A DNA stretch of 64,000 bases from CAYLLN01 sp033762315 (GCA_033762315.1 JANRLS010000276.1:62001-126000); one strand, 5' to 3'; shown: positions 26,700 to 35,660, counted from the stretch's first letter. The notes: generated by a model not told the origin, from the sequence alone. Program-made: numbers and translations.

Positions 26700-28265
26700 A
26701 TGGCGGCCGCTCATCGCTATTCATCGCCCCTCCACGAGCCGGTGTTGCCGCGCGCCCAGCGGCGGGCGACGGGCGTCTATTACACTCCTCCTGAAGTGGT
26801 TCGCGACATCGTCGCGCTCACTCTGGAACCGCTCGCGGAAGCGCGGCCGCGCCTTCTCGATCCGGCCTGCGGCGCGGGGGCCTTTCTGGTCGCGGCTTGC
26901 CGTTTTCTCGTGGGGCGACTCCAGTCGCGGGGGGAGCCGCTCGACGAAGCGGCTCGGCTGTCCCTTGCTCAAGACACGCTTTTCGGGGTCGATATCGACG
27001 ATGCGGCGGTTTGCGCCGCCCGCCTGACCGTGGCGCGGGAGGTTGCCGGCGGCGATGCCACCCCCGAGCGGATCGAGCGGCTGGCAGCAAGACTGGCGGA
27101 AAACATCTGGACCGCCGACGCCCTGGCCGACGATCAACTTTCGGCACAAGCACCCTTCGACGCGGTTCTGGGGAATCCGCCGTATGTCAACATTCGCGAG
27201 CTGGCGAAATCCCGTTCCGCCGAGGAGCTCGCGGGCCTCCGCGGCCGGTTTCGCACGGCCCGCGGCAGCTTCGATCTGTATGGGCTGTTCGTCGAACGGG
27301 TGCATGAGCTGTTGCGAATTGGTGGCCGCTGCGGAATGATCGTGCCCAACAAATGGGCCGCGCTCGACTACGCCCAGCCGCTGCGCGAGTTGCTGGCTCG
27401 CGAAGCGACGGTGGAGCATGTGCTCGATCTCGCGGACGCCCGGGTCTTTCGCCGGGTCGCCGTCTATCCGCAAATGCTCGTCTTTCGCAAGACTTCGCCC
27501 GTCGCGGAGACCATCCCTTGGACATGCGCGGACTCGATGGCGGTCGAGTCGCGCGTCCCCACCATCCCGCTGGGCCAACTCGCCCGGCTCAGTTGCGGCA
27601 CTGCCGGGTTCGCGGCGACAAAGATCGCCAATCGACTGATCGACGAAGGGGAGTCGCCGGATTCGCCCCCGGAATCGGCCGAGTTTATCACCAGCGGCAA
27701 CATCGACCGCTATGCGATTCGCCTGGGAAATGTCCGCTATCTCGGCCGGAATTACACACGCCCCCGCTTGCCGCTGGCCGGGCCGGGGCTATCGCGGCGG
27801 AAGCTGAACCTGATCCGCGAGCCCAAGATCGTCATCGCCGGCCTCGCGCGGCGCATCGAGGCGGCGTGGGACGCGGCGGGACTCGCCTTGGGCGTGCAGG
27901 TGTTCGCCGTCAGCGAGTCGTGTGTCGATCCGCGCTATCTGCTGGCCGTGCTGAACTCCAAGCTGCTTTCCTATTTGTTTAGCACGCGCTTCGCGGCCAA
28001 GCGGCTGGCGGGGAGATACTTGGCCTTCAACAAAGGGCAACTGGCGCGGCTGCCCATTGCGATCGCCGGCACGACCGATGCTGACTCACCTGCCGCGGAA
28101 ATCGCGGCGACGTTGGCCGTGCTCGCCGAGCGGCAGAGCAAGGCTCATGCCCCCGCGCTCGACGACGAAATCGACCGCCTGGTGGTTCGGCTGTACGGCC
28201 TGACCGATGCCGAAGTCGCGGAGGTCGAGAGCCATTTCACGCATTCGGTGGCCAAGGCGGCATGA
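26700..28265 (+). CDS. Eco57I-like N6-adenine DNA methylase with TaqI-like specificity domain
   Basis: A 521-residue class I methyltransferase. The ATG at 26700 precedes the conserved ATGVYYTPPEVV start; upstream in-frame codons are unlike the family. Motif I is LLDPACGAGAF (about 52-62), GVDIDD is the acidic-loop motif, and the catalytic motif IV is NPPY near residue 159, which marks methylation of adenine N6. The C-terminal half (after about 290) has the LITSGNID... and KIVIAGLARRIEAAWD segments of TaqI-like specificity domains. At 521 residues it lacks room for the nuclease domain of a full type IIG enzyme, and no restriction gene adjoins it. It may be an orphan regulatory methylase, a defence remnant or one arm of a dispersed system. 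Confidence 0.88.
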   Translation: MAAAHRYSSPLHEPVLPRAQRRATGVYYTPPEVVRDIVALTLEPLAEARPRLLDPACGAGAFLVAACRFLVGRLQSRGEPLDEAARLSLAQDTLFGVDIDDAAVCAARLTVAREVAGGDATPERIERLAARLAENIWTADALADDQLSAQAPFDAVLGNPPYVNIRELAKSRSAEELAGLRGRFRTARGSFDLYGLFVERVHELLRIGGRCGMIVPNKWAALDYAQPLRELLAREATVEHVLDLADARVFRRVAVYPQMLVFRKTSPVAETIPWTCADSMAVESRVPTIPLGQLARLSCGTAGFAATKIANRLIDEGESPDSPPESAEFITSGNIDRYAIRLGNVRYLGRNYTRPRLPLAGPGLSRRKLNLIREPKIVIAGLARRIEAAWDAAGLALGVQVFAVSESCVDPRYLLAVLNSKLLSYLFSTRFAAKRLAGRYLAFNKGQLARLPIAIAGTTDADSPAAEIAATLAVLAERQSKAHAPALDDEIDRLVVRLYGLTDAEVAEVESHFTHSVAKAA

Positions 28266-28390
28266 ATTTGTTTTTAGGCCGGGCGGCACGGATGTTTGCG
28301 TTCCTACTCCCGCGCGGGTAGGCTGCCTCGCGCGGTGCGGATCCGTTGCACGCCGCATCCCGCAATCTTCCCCTCTCGCGCGAGGTTGCC

Positions 28391-30718
28391 ATGAACGGGA
28401 ACCGCATTCTCCTTGGGTTGCTTTGCCTCGGTGTTTCGATTGGCCCGGCTATTGCCGAGGAGAAGCCGGCCGAGCCGCTGGCGGGGACGAAGCCACTGAC
28501 GATGCAAGGTGACCTGGCCGCTCAAATGGTGGCGGGAATCGACAAGTTTCTCTTACGCGAGTTGGAACTGTCGATCGGCCGGCGCGAGCGACACTGGCAG
28601 CGCGATTTCAGCTCGCCCGAGGCCTATCACAAATCGATCGAGCCCAATCGCCAGCGACTGGCGAAGATGTTGGGGGTCGTCGATCCGCGCGTGCCGTTCG
28701 ACACGCCGGAACTTGTCGCCACTACTCGCCAATCGGCGCTCCTCGGCAAGGGGGAGAAGTACGACATCTTCGCCGTCCGCTGGCCAGCCGTGCGGGGCGT
28801 GCGGGGAGAGGGGCTGCTTCTGGTGCCGACGGGGGGTATTCTCGCCGATGTGGTCGCGATCCCCGATGCCGACCAAACGCCCGAGCAATTGTGCGGCCTC
28901 GCCGAAGGAATCCCCCCTGGAGCGCAATTCGCCCGGCACTTCGCGCATAACGGCTGCCGGGTGCTGGTGCCGACGTTGATCAGCCGCGACATGGCGAAGC
29001 GGGCACCTCCGGGACAGGCAGGGCGGGCGAATCTGACGAATCGCGAATTCGCCTATCGGCCGGCATTCGAGCTGGGGCGGCATCTCATCGGCTACGAAGT
29101 GCAAAAGGTGCTCGCGGGGGTCGATTGGTTCGTGAAGGAGGCCGGGGGCAAGGACGCGAGCATTGGCGTCTTCGGCTATGGCGAAGGGGGGCAGCTCGCG
29201 TTGTACGCGGCGGCGCTTGATCCGCGGATCGATGTGCTGGGAGTTAGCGGCAGCTTCCAATTGAGCGAGAGTATGTGGGAGCAGCCGATCGACCGGAATG
29301 TGTTCGGCATCGCTCGGGAGTTTGGCGACGAACAATTGGCTTGGATGGTCGATCGCGTCGTGGTCGAAGGGATGAACGGCCCGAAAGTGACCTTGCCGAG
29401 CGAAGGGGGCGCGCCGGGACAACTGTCGAGTTCGTCGCTGCTCGAAGTTCGCGGCCTCTACGCCGCCAGCGCCGGACCGCCCGGCACCACCGATCGGCCC
29501 CTGAACCGGTCGTGGGTCTTCCGCGTCTCGGCCGATTCGCGCGCGCCCGAGCCCTTTGGCAACGAGGGAACGCTGCTCAGCTTTGTCCGCGAGATCATGA
29601 ATCCGCAAGGGTTCGTCCGCGAGTCCAAGCTCCCCGTGCCTCAGGCGAACCTCGCCGATGCGCGGATTCGCCAGCAGCGTCAACTGAACGAGATCGTGCT
29701 CGATACGCAGTTGCTGCTCGCCGAGTCTCCGTATGTCCGACAGCAGTTTCTGAAGAAGCTGACCGATTGCCAGGGAGTGGAAGCGTACAGCAAAGTCGTT
29801 GAGGAGTACCGAGAGATTTTTGCGAAGGACGTGATCGGCCGGTTCGAGATTCCGCTTCTCGATCCCAACGCGCGCAGCCGAAGAAGCTATGACACGGAAA
29901 AATGGACGGGGTACGAGGTGGTGCTGGATGTGTTTCCGGATGTCTTTGCCTATGGCATCCTTTGCGTGCCGAAAGATTTGCAGCCGGGCGACAAGCGGCC
30001 GGTCGTCGTTTGTCAGCATGGGCTGGAGGGACGGCCACAGGATACGATTGGCGAGCAAGGTTCGCAGTTCTACAGCGGTTTCGCGGGGAAACTGGCCGAG
30101 CGGGGATTCATCACCTTCGCTCCGCAGAACCTCTATATCGGCAAGGACACCTTTCGCACCTTGCAGCGCAAGGCGAATCCGCTGGGCAAGACTCTGTTCT
30201 CCATCATGGTTCCGCAGCACCAGCAAATTTGCAACTGGCTGAAATCGCAGCCGTTCGTCGATCAGGAGCGGATCGCGTTCTATGGGCTTTCTTACGGCGG
30301 CAAAAGCGCGATGCGGATTCCGCCGCTAGTGAAGGACTATTGCCTCTCGATCTGCTCGGCTGACTTCAACGACTGGGTCGATAAGAATGCCTCCACGCGG
30401 GCGCCGTATAGCTACGTTTGGACCGGCGAATACGAGATTTTTGAGTTCGATCTCGGCAGCACCTTCAACTATGCCGAGATGGCGGCGCTCATTGCTCCGC
30501 GGCCGTTCATGGTCGAGCGCGGCCACTTCGACGGCGTCGGCGTCGATGAGCGAGTCGCCGCCGAATACGCCAAGGTGCAGCGAATCTACAACGTGCAACT
30601 CGGTCTGCCCGATCGCTGCGCAATCGAGTATTTCGTCGGCCCGCACAAAATCAATGGCGTGGGAACCTTTGCGTTCTTGCACGAGCATCTGAATTGGCCG
30701 GAGCCGAAAAGTCCCTAA
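28391..30718 (+). CDS. Exported protein with two tandem alpha/beta-hydrolase domains
   Basis: A 775-residue protein with a signal peptide (residues 1-22; ATG at 28391 chosen for it). Two hydrolase-like halves are visible. The first (about 60-400) has VFGYGEGGQLALYAA at 259-273, where the nucleophile position of GxSxG holds Gly (G-Y-G-E-G). The second (about 480-775) has VVCQHGLEGRP, FYGLSYGGKSAM with an intact serine near residue 634, and a C-terminal PHKINGVGTFAFLHEH with candidate catalytic His. So the N-terminal half looks catalytically dead and the C-terminal half active, perhaps a dienelactone-hydrolase or acetyl-xylan-esterase relative. The substrate is unknown. The next gene starts 11 nt downstream. 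Confidence 0.88.
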   Translation: MNGNRILLGLLCLGVSIGPAIAEEKPAEPLAGTKPLTMQGDLAAQMVAGIDKFLLRELELSIGRRERHWQRDFSSPEAYHKSIEPNRQRLAKMLGVVDPRVPFDTPELVATTRQSALLGKGEKYDIFAVRWPAVRGVRGEGLLLVPTGGILADVVAIPDADQTPEQLCGLAEGIPPGAQFARHFAHNGCRVLVPTLISRDMAKRAPPGQAGRANLTNREFAYRPAFELGRHLIGYEVQKVLAGVDWFVKEAGGKDASIGVFGYGEGGQLALYAAALDPRIDVLGVSGSFQLSESMWEQPIDRNVFGIAREFGDEQLAWMVDRVVVEGMNGPKVTLPSEGGAPGQLSSSSLLEVRGLYAASAGPPGTTDRPLNRSWVFRVSADSRAPEPFGNEGTLLSFVREIMNPQGFVRESKLPVPQANLADARIRQQRQLNEIVLDTQLLLAESPYVRQQFLKKLTDCQGVEAYSKVVEEYREIFAKDVIGRFEIPLLDPNARSRRSYDTEKWTGYEVVLDVFPDVFAYGILCVPKDLQPGDKRPVVVCQHGLEGRPQDTIGEQGSQFYSGFAGKLAERGFITFAPQNLYIGKDTFRTLQRKANPLGKTLFSIMVPQHQQICNWLKSQPFVDQERIAFYGLSYGGKSAMRIPPLVKDYCLSICSADFNDWVDKNASTRAPYSYVWTGEYEIFEFDLGSTFNYAEMAALIAPRPFMVERGHFDGVGVDERVAAEYAKVQRIYNVQLGLPDRCAIEYFVGPHKINGVGTFAFLHEHLNWPEPKSP

Positions 30719-30729
30719 CGGAGCGTGGG

Positions 30730-31032
30730 ATGGATAGCTTCGATCCAGACAAGGCGATCCCTGGACGGATTCTCCGTGGAATCGCGGCGGCTTCGCTGTT
30801 GGCAGGGCGGGAAGACCTGACCCTCTCTCGACTACAGATTCAATTTGCTTTATTGACCGCCGGCGCATCGCGGTGGGATATAATTGAGGTCAACCGCGAC
30901 GGCGTGATTCTGAGTGGGAACCACGGATCGCGGGCTGCCGCGGAGCTAGCCTTGGCCGTTGAGGTTCTAGTGCGCGATCTGCCTCATCCGTCTCATGGTC
31001 CTATTCTCTCGGTTCCGGTCGTCGATAGGTGA
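30730..31032 (+). CDS. Small protein with GNHGxRAA motif, ParB-like-fold candidate
   Basis: A 100-residue protein. The ATG at 30730 is preceded by GGAG (30720-30723) at good spacing and lies 11 nt after the hydrolase gene. The C-terminal half reads WDIIEVNRDGVILSGNHGSRAAAELA, which resembles the ligand loop of ParB/sulfiredoxin-like domains (xxSGNHRxxAA) that occur at the ends of polymorphic toxins. The protein is short and has no signal peptide. It is followed after 4 nt by another small gene. A toxin-derived or partner-binding role is only a hypothesis. Confidence 0.65.
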   Translation: MDSFDPDKAIPGRILRGIAAASLLAGREDLTLSRLQIQFALLTAGASRWDIIEVNRDGVILSGNHGSRAAAELALAVEVLVRDLPHPSHGPILSVPVVDR

Positions 31033-31036
31033 AAAC

Positions 31037-31360
31037 ATGGACTGCCCGCAGGACATTGCTGAAGTCGTGCTCGAACTCTTGAGTCATGGGTTCACCCGCG
31101 TGCGCGCGTTTGCCAGTGCGCAGGAACCAACAAAGTGCTTCATTGAGTCAGATCATTTGCATAATTTGCCGATGCTGCTGCGCGACTATCGCCCGGAACG
31201 TCTGGCCTACTATTGGGAGATTGAACGCCCGTCGTTCATTGCTCAAGTTCCCGAACGCGAGCGGCGCGATTTGGAACCGTATTGGAAGAGGCTGGAAGCA
31301 CTTATTCAGAAACATGACATTTTGCTGCACCACGAAAAAGTTGCCGTCGGTGCGAAATGA
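31037..31360 (+). CDS. Small acidic/aromatic protein, possible immunity-like partner
   Basis: A 107-residue cytoplasmic protein starting at the ATG at 31037, 4 nt after the preceding stop. It is helical and rich in charged and aromatic residues (CFIESDHLHNLPMLLRDY, RLAYYWEIERPSF). No known domain is recognised. Short soluble proteins placed immediately after a small toxin-like gene are often immunity proteins, and the tight spacing to 30730-31032 supports a two-gene unit. Its stop overlaps a possible upstream ATG of the next gene (ATGA at 31357). Confidence 0.65.
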   Translation: MDCPQDIAEVVLELLSHGFTRVRAFASAQEPTKCFIESDHLHNLPMLLRDYRPERLAYYWEIERPSFIAQVPERERRDLEPYWKRLEALIQKHDILLHHEKVAVGAK

Positions 31361-31416
31361 CCCAGGGGGAACTTTGCCAATCGCCAAGAAGCTTGTCGCC
31401 TCGGCGAATTCCTGTT

Positions 31417-31689
31417 ATGGGCGAGTTCCTGGGCGACTTAGTGCTCGGTTTGTTGCAGTGCGCGCTGGAATGCACGTTAGCGGCTTCGCATTCTAGAAGC
31501 GGATGCGGTCTCAGTCTGGTCGCGCTTTTAGCGATATTTCTGTCGATCGGCTGTTTCGTCGCGGCTTGCGTTTGGAATGGCGATCCGATGGCGACCAACG
31601 TTCTCCTAAGCCTGGGCGCGCTCTCTGGTATATCGTTCGTGGGTATGGGCATGGTGCCCGGCGCCTGCAAGGCGCGGGAAAAATCGTGA
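31417..31689 (+). CDS. Small membrane protein
   Basis: A 90-residue protein with two probable membrane helices, at about residues 30-51 (GLSLVALLAIFLSIGCFVAACVW) and 57-78 (ATNVLLSLGALSGISFVGMGMV), joined by a short loop, with a basic C-terminus. The ATG at 31417 starts a plausible MGEFLGDLVLGLL amphipathic helix. The ATG at 31357, which overlaps the previous stop, would add 20 Ser/Arg-rich residues and is the alternative start. The gene follows two small unknown genes and converges with the serine hydrolase gene. Function is unknown. Confidence 0.55.
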   Translation: MGEFLGDLVLGLLQCALECTLAASHSRSGCGLSLVALLAIFLSIGCFVAACVWNGDPMATNVLLSLGALSGISFVGMGMVPGACKAREKS

Positions 31690-31692
31690 GCG

Positions 31693-32784
31693 TTACATTT
31701 TCTTCCCGTTCGCATCGGTTCCAAACATCAGCCGCGCCAAAAACTCCTTGTCGGAATACCCTTCGCGCCGGCCGGTAATCGCGGCGAGGATGCCGGTGGC
31801 TTGGCGAACAACCACCACCTCCAGCTTGCGACTGATGTAGAGTCGCTGATCCCCCGCGCCGGCGGCGAAGAACAGATCGGAGAGAAATTCCGATTTGGGT
31901 CCGGCCAGATCTTGCGCGATCCGCATGAGGGGGATCGCTCGCAAAGTGACCGCATCGACGGGGCGATTCAGCCACCAGGTCAGTCCGTAGGCGGGATTCG
32001 CCTTGGTTCCCACGAAGCACTCGTCGAGCAGCTTTTGTGGCACGATCTCGCGTCCTTCCCACTTGCCGCCGAGGCGAGCGAGCTCACCGAACTTCGCCCA
32101 ATTCGCCGCCGAAAGTTGCGCGCCGCTGGGCAAATGCGGCTGGCCGTCGGTCCCTTTGCGCCAACCACCGTATTTGAGGCCGATGGGATCGAACAAGCGG
32201 CGCTGATAGTAGTCGAGCACCCCTTCATTTTTGGGGGCCAGCTTGCGCCGCAGGAACTCGCCGAAGGTTTGATACGGCGCGGGGCCATACATGAATTTCG
32301 TCCCCGGATCGGCGGTGGCCGCCTCCTTGATCGCGTCGGCGAACGACGGGGGCCGGGCAATCCCTCCACCGCCGATGCCACTGGTCAAGCTCAGCAGTTG
32401 CCGCAGAGTGATCTGCGACTTAAGCGGGTCGTCTTTCCATTCGGTGAGCGTATCGACGAGCTTCTCGTCCCACGACTGGATCAGTCCGTCGGCAATTGCC
32501 GCGCAAGCCGCCACGCCAGCGAAACTTTTGGTGCCGCTCGCCAGTTCGTGGGCACGATCGGCCGCTCCGCCGTTGGGATAGTCCTCGAACACCAGCTTGC
32601 CGCCGACCATCACCAGCACCGAAATCCCCCGATGCTCGGCGCTGTAGGCAGCCGCCAGCTTGTGATGTGCCCCGCTGGTCGGATCGGGAGCGGCCCAGTC
32701 GGCACCTGGAGCGCGAGTTCCGACAGCCAAGCCTGCGGCGGCCAAAGTGGCGAGAGCCTGACGGCGATCGATGCGAAGGGACAT
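31693..32784 (-). CDS. Serine hydrolase of the beta-lactamase/class C family
   Basis: A 363-residue exported hydrolase of the beta-lactamase/D-peptidase fold. The N-terminus carries an RR motif and hydrophobic stretch (RIDRRQALATLAAAGLAVG), so Tat export is possible. The catalytic SxxK is SGTK in HELASGTKSFAGV (about residues 83-86), and TLRQLLSLTSGIGGGG follows in the usual position. The C-terminal GDQRLYISRKLEVVVVRQ segment corresponds to the KTG-region strand, with a QRLY start. Such enzymes cut amide or ester bonds in peptidoglycan fragments or small esters; the substrate cannot be told. It converges with the small membrane protein gene (3-nt gap). Confidence 0.9.
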   Translation of the reverse strand: MSLRIDRRQALATLAAAGLAVGTRAPGADWAAPDPTSGAHHKLAAAYSAEHRGISVLVMVGGKLVFEDYPNGGAADRAHELASGTKSFAGVAACAAIADGLIQSWDEKLVDTLTEWKDDPLKSQITLRQLLSLTSGIGGGGIARPPSFADAIKEAATADPGTKFMYGPAPYQTFGEFLRRKLAPKNEGVLDYYQRRLFDPIGLKYGGWRKGTDGQPHLPSGAQLSAANWAKFGELARLGGKWEGREIVPQKLLDECFVGTKANPAYGLTWWLNRPVDAVTLRAIPLMRIAQDLAGPKSEFLSDLFFAAGAGDQRLYISRKLEVVVVRQATGILAAITGRREGYSDKEFLARLMFGTDANGKKM

Positions 32785-33124
32785 GGCAAAATTGCTGGTG
32801 CGAGTTGGATGAACTGGGGAAAATCTTGGCCGCCTGTGGTAAAAACCCCGCGGGGGCGAGGTTTGTTTCGGTCATCTCGGCTGAATCGGAATGATGGCGC
32901 GTGGTAGTCAGAATGATGTCGGTTCTGGGTATGGGCCCGGCTGATTTGGCGCGCATCAGCGACCCTTGATAATGGCTGTAAAGCATTGGAGATAAAGACC
33001 TTACGGCTTGGTTTGCGGGGATATTCTCAGGCCATGCCACGCTGCGGCCCAGTGCTTGCTTGATAATGCCGTTAGTTCGCCGCGACACCAGCCAAGACGG
33101 CTGCCGGCACAGGGGGACCTCACG
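32785..33124. other. Intergenic region between divergent genes
   Basis: A 340-nt gap between the serine hydrolase (minus) and YXWGXW (plus) genes. It contains no convincing ORF. A weak promoter-like pair, TTGATA (32966-32971) with GATAAA (32991-32996), has an over-long 19-nt spacer. A good AGGGGG ribosome-binding site (33111-33116) lies before the ATG at 33125. Promoters for both flanking genes are expected here. Confidence 0.4.
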
Positions 33125-35560
33125 ATGATCCAGAAATTTTCGCAAATTGCTCACCAGCGCTGGGCCATGTTGGTCCCGACGCTGTTGTTTGCGATTGCGC
33201 TCGCGCCAATCGCCGCCGGCCAAGACTTGCCGCCGAACACCGATGTCTCGGCCGCTCCGGAAGTGCCAACGCCTCTTGATTTTGGCGGCGATGATGTGGA
33301 GCCGCTGACGCGCGGCCCGGTTCACGAGGCGTTCGCCGCGCCCCACGCGGGCGATCCCGCGCCGAGCCCTGTCGTTCCCAAACAGCCGCCGGCGGAGATC
33401 GACGAAGAGCCCCCGGCCGAGCAGCCCGCCGGTTCGATCTGGATTCCCGGCTATTGGCAGTGGGACGACGAACTGAAGGACTTCATTTGGATTAGCGGCA
33501 ACTGGCGCGTGCCGCCGCCGAACATGCGCTGGGTGCCCCCCTATTGGACCGAAGTCGCCGGCGGCTGGCAGCGCATCGCGGGCTTCTGGATCAGTGCCGA
33601 CGCGGGGGAGCTCGAGTATCGACCGACGCCACCGACCAGCCTCGAAGTTGGCCCCAGCACTCCCGCCCCCGCCGACAACTATTTCTACACTCCCGGCAAC
33701 TGGACCTATTCCGATACCGGCTATCGCTGGCAAACGGGCTACTGGTCGGCCTATCAAACCGACTGGGTCTGGATTTCCGCCCGCTGGTGCTGGACACCGA
33801 GCGGCTGTATCTTCTGCCCCGGCTTTTGGGATTTTCGCCTTCCTTTTCGCGGGCAATTGTTCGCTCCGGTCTATTTTCGCCGTCCGATCTATGCCCAGCC
33901 GGGATACTGCTATCGGCCCGCCTGCGTGGTCGATTCGAGCCGCCTGTTCGTCCATTTGTGGATTCGGCCAAGCTGCAACAGCTACTACTTCGGGAACTAT
34001 TACGGCTCGAACTATGCGAGTTGGAATCTCACGCCGTGGTGCAATTGGCAAGCGCGGCGTGGCTGTCACGATCCGCTGCTCACCTGGTGCAACACCCACT
34101 ATCGGCAGCAGGGAATCGACTATTGCGGCCGCGTGCAAGGTTGGCACAACCACTTCGTCGCCCATGCGCACGATCGCCCGCCGCGCACCTTCCACGAGCA
34201 GCATCGGCTGATCGCCAGCCAGAAGCTCGATCCGCGCACCTCGCAAAATGTGCTCGCTCGCCGCGTTGGCGATCACGACGACCATGACCATTCTCCGTTG
34301 CGCCTCGTCAAGCTCGATGGCAATGCGCAGGCCGCCGCTCGCGCCGCCGCGGCCGACATTCGCAAGCTGCACGGCGAGCGGGCCAAGCTGGAACATGCCC
34401 ACCGCGACGATCGGGATTTTGCCCGCGCCGACAAGCCCCATCGTCCGGAAAGTGTCGAACGAAACGCCGGCGACAAGCCGCTGGTGCTGAGTGGACCCAA
34501 AATCGATGGGCCTAAGCTCGCTGGCCTCAAACCGACCGGCCCGAAACTCGATGACTCGCGGCCGGGGGGTCCGTCGCTCGGCGGCCAGCCGACCGACAAA
34601 CCCGCCAAGTTGCAACTCCCCAAACTGTCTGAATCCGTCAAGCAACTGACGAAGCATCCCAGCGGCCCCGGCAGCAAATCGGGAGGCGACAGGCCCGCCC
34701 CGTCGAGCCGGCCGACACCTTCGATCTTCAGCGGCCGCGGACCGGTGCTCGGCGGCGCGGCAAAGCCCGCAACCATCGTGGATGGGAGCCCGAGCATCAG
34801 CCTGCCGAAGCAGCCCGAGCTGGGGCCGCGCCGCGAACCGTTCAAGGCGCCGAGCGACCTTGTGAAGTCCCGAGATAGCGACCAGCCCCAGTCAACTCCG
34901 CGCACCGACGACCGCGAGCCGAGCGACCGCTCGCGCCCCAACTTCGGCGCGCTCAAAATTCCGGCGCTCGGCGGCAACCAGCCGACCTCCGGCGGCGACA
35001 AGCCACCGCGAAGCGAATCTTCTCGCGGGCTGGGCGTGGTTCGCGGCGATTCCCCGCCGAAAATTACGATCCAGCCGCCGACCAGCCTTGGTTCACCCAG
35101 CGAGCCCAATCCTAAGCCGACCCAGCCTAAGCCGACCCAACCCGAGAGCCGCTCTCCGTTCCGGGTCGATCCGCGGCTCGCGCGGCCCGAGTCTTCGTCG
35201 CGCGGCGGCGATGACAAGCCCTCCTCGAGCAACAAACCCTCTGCGGACAACAAGCCCTCGTTCTCGCGATCCGATTTTTCGGCTCGCGGCGGAAATTCCC
35301 CCGCGAGTTCGCGTGGCGATGCTCCGCGGGTTTCGATTCCCGGCCCGTCCATCAAGAGTTCTTCGTCCATCAAGAGCAATCCTCCTTCCATACCCTCCAT
35401 CGAGCGCCGACCGGAGCCCAAGTACTCGGTTCCTTCGCAACCGCGTGTTTCGTCGGGCAATCGGAACGCGTTCTCCGGCGGCGAACGAGGTAGCGCGGGT
35501 GGCGGCGGATCACGGTCGAATTCCGGCGGCAGCTCCGAGCGACGTTCCGGAAAGAAGTAG
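33125..35560 (+). CDS. Exported YXWGXW-type aromatic-repeat protein with long Pro/Ser/Lys tail
   Basis: An 811-residue protein starting at the ATG at 33125, which has an AGGGGG site and begins a signal peptide (residues 1-31). Residues 95-270 hold repeated aromatic units of the YXWGXW type (IWIPGYWQWDDELKDFIWIS, GNWRVPPPNMRWVPPYW, FYTPGNWTYSDTGYRWQTGYW). A Tyr/Cys/Trp-rich part follows to about 340. The remaining 400 residues are low-complexity and rich in Pro, Ser, Lys, Asp and Gly, with repeats such as GPKIDGPKLAGLKPTGPKLD and KPTQPKPTQP, probably disordered. Such proteins are thought to be envelope-associated, but no function is proven. The gene ends in a strong intrinsic terminator. Confidence 0.88.
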   Translation: MIQKFSQIAHQRWAMLVPTLLFAIALAPIAAGQDLPPNTDVSAAPEVPTPLDFGGDDVEPLTRGPVHEAFAAPHAGDPAPSPVVPKQPPAEIDEEPPAEQPAGSIWIPGYWQWDDELKDFIWISGNWRVPPPNMRWVPPYWTEVAGGWQRIAGFWISADAGELEYRPTPPTSLEVGPSTPAPADNYFYTPGNWTYSDTGYRWQTGYWSAYQTDWVWISARWCWTPSGCIFCPGFWDFRLPFRGQLFAPVYFRRPIYAQPGYCYRPACVVDSSRLFVHLWIRPSCNSYYFGNYYGSNYASWNLTPWCNWQARRGCHDPLLTWCNTHYRQQGIDYCGRVQGWHNHFVAHAHDRPPRTFHEQHRLIASQKLDPRTSQNVLARRVGDHDDHDHSPLRLVKLDGNAQAAARAAAADIRKLHGERAKLEHAHRDDRDFARADKPHRPESVERNAGDKPLVLSGPKIDGPKLAGLKPTGPKLDDSRPGGPSLGGQPTDKPAKLQLPKLSESVKQLTKHPSGPGSKSGGDRPAPSSRPTPSIFSGRGPVLGGAAKPATIVDGSPSISLPKQPELGPRREPFKAPSDLVKSRDSDQPQSTPRTDDREPSDRSRPNFGALKIPALGGNQPTSGGDKPPRSESSRGLGVVRGDSPPKITIQPPTSLGSPSEPNPKPTQPKPTQPESRSPFRVDPRLARPESSSRGGDDKPSSSNKPSADNKPSFSRSDFSARGGNSPASSRGDAPRVSIPGPSIKSSSSIKSNPPSIPSIERRPEPKYSVPSQPRVSSGNRNAFSGGERGSAGGGGSRSNSGGSSERRSGKK

Positions 35561-35572
35561 TCGGACCAGCCG

Positions 35573-35616
35573 GCAGGCGCGCCGGGGAGCTTGCTCTCCG
35601 GCCGCCTGCTGTTTTT
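35573..35616 (+). terminator. Intrinsic (Rho-independent) terminator
   Basis: A strong hairpin begins 13 nt after the YXWGXW stop. The outer stem is GCAGGCG/CGCCTGC and the inner stem CCGGGGAG/CTCTCCGG, with one G-T pair and a short CTTG loop. Five T residues follow at 35612-35616. It should insulate folA from read-through. Confidence 0.75.
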
Positions 35617-35632
35617 CGCTGACGCACGTTGG

Positions 35633-35660
35633 TTGCGGCCGCGTCGCGACCCGCTAAAAT
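35633..35660 (+). promoter_or_regulatory. Candidate sigma-70 promoter of folA
   Basis: TTGCGG (35633-35638) and TAAAAT (35655-35660) are separated by 16 nt. The -10 ends 34 nt before the chosen folA ATG, and the pair lies directly after the terminator, where a new promoter is needed. Only the sequence match supports it. Confidence 0.45.

Noticed and set aside
32420..34657. Minus-strand ORF of 745 codons
   Set aside because: It overlaps the serine hydrolase in another frame and the YXWGXW gene on the opposite strand, and spans the divergent intergenic region. No coherent motif.
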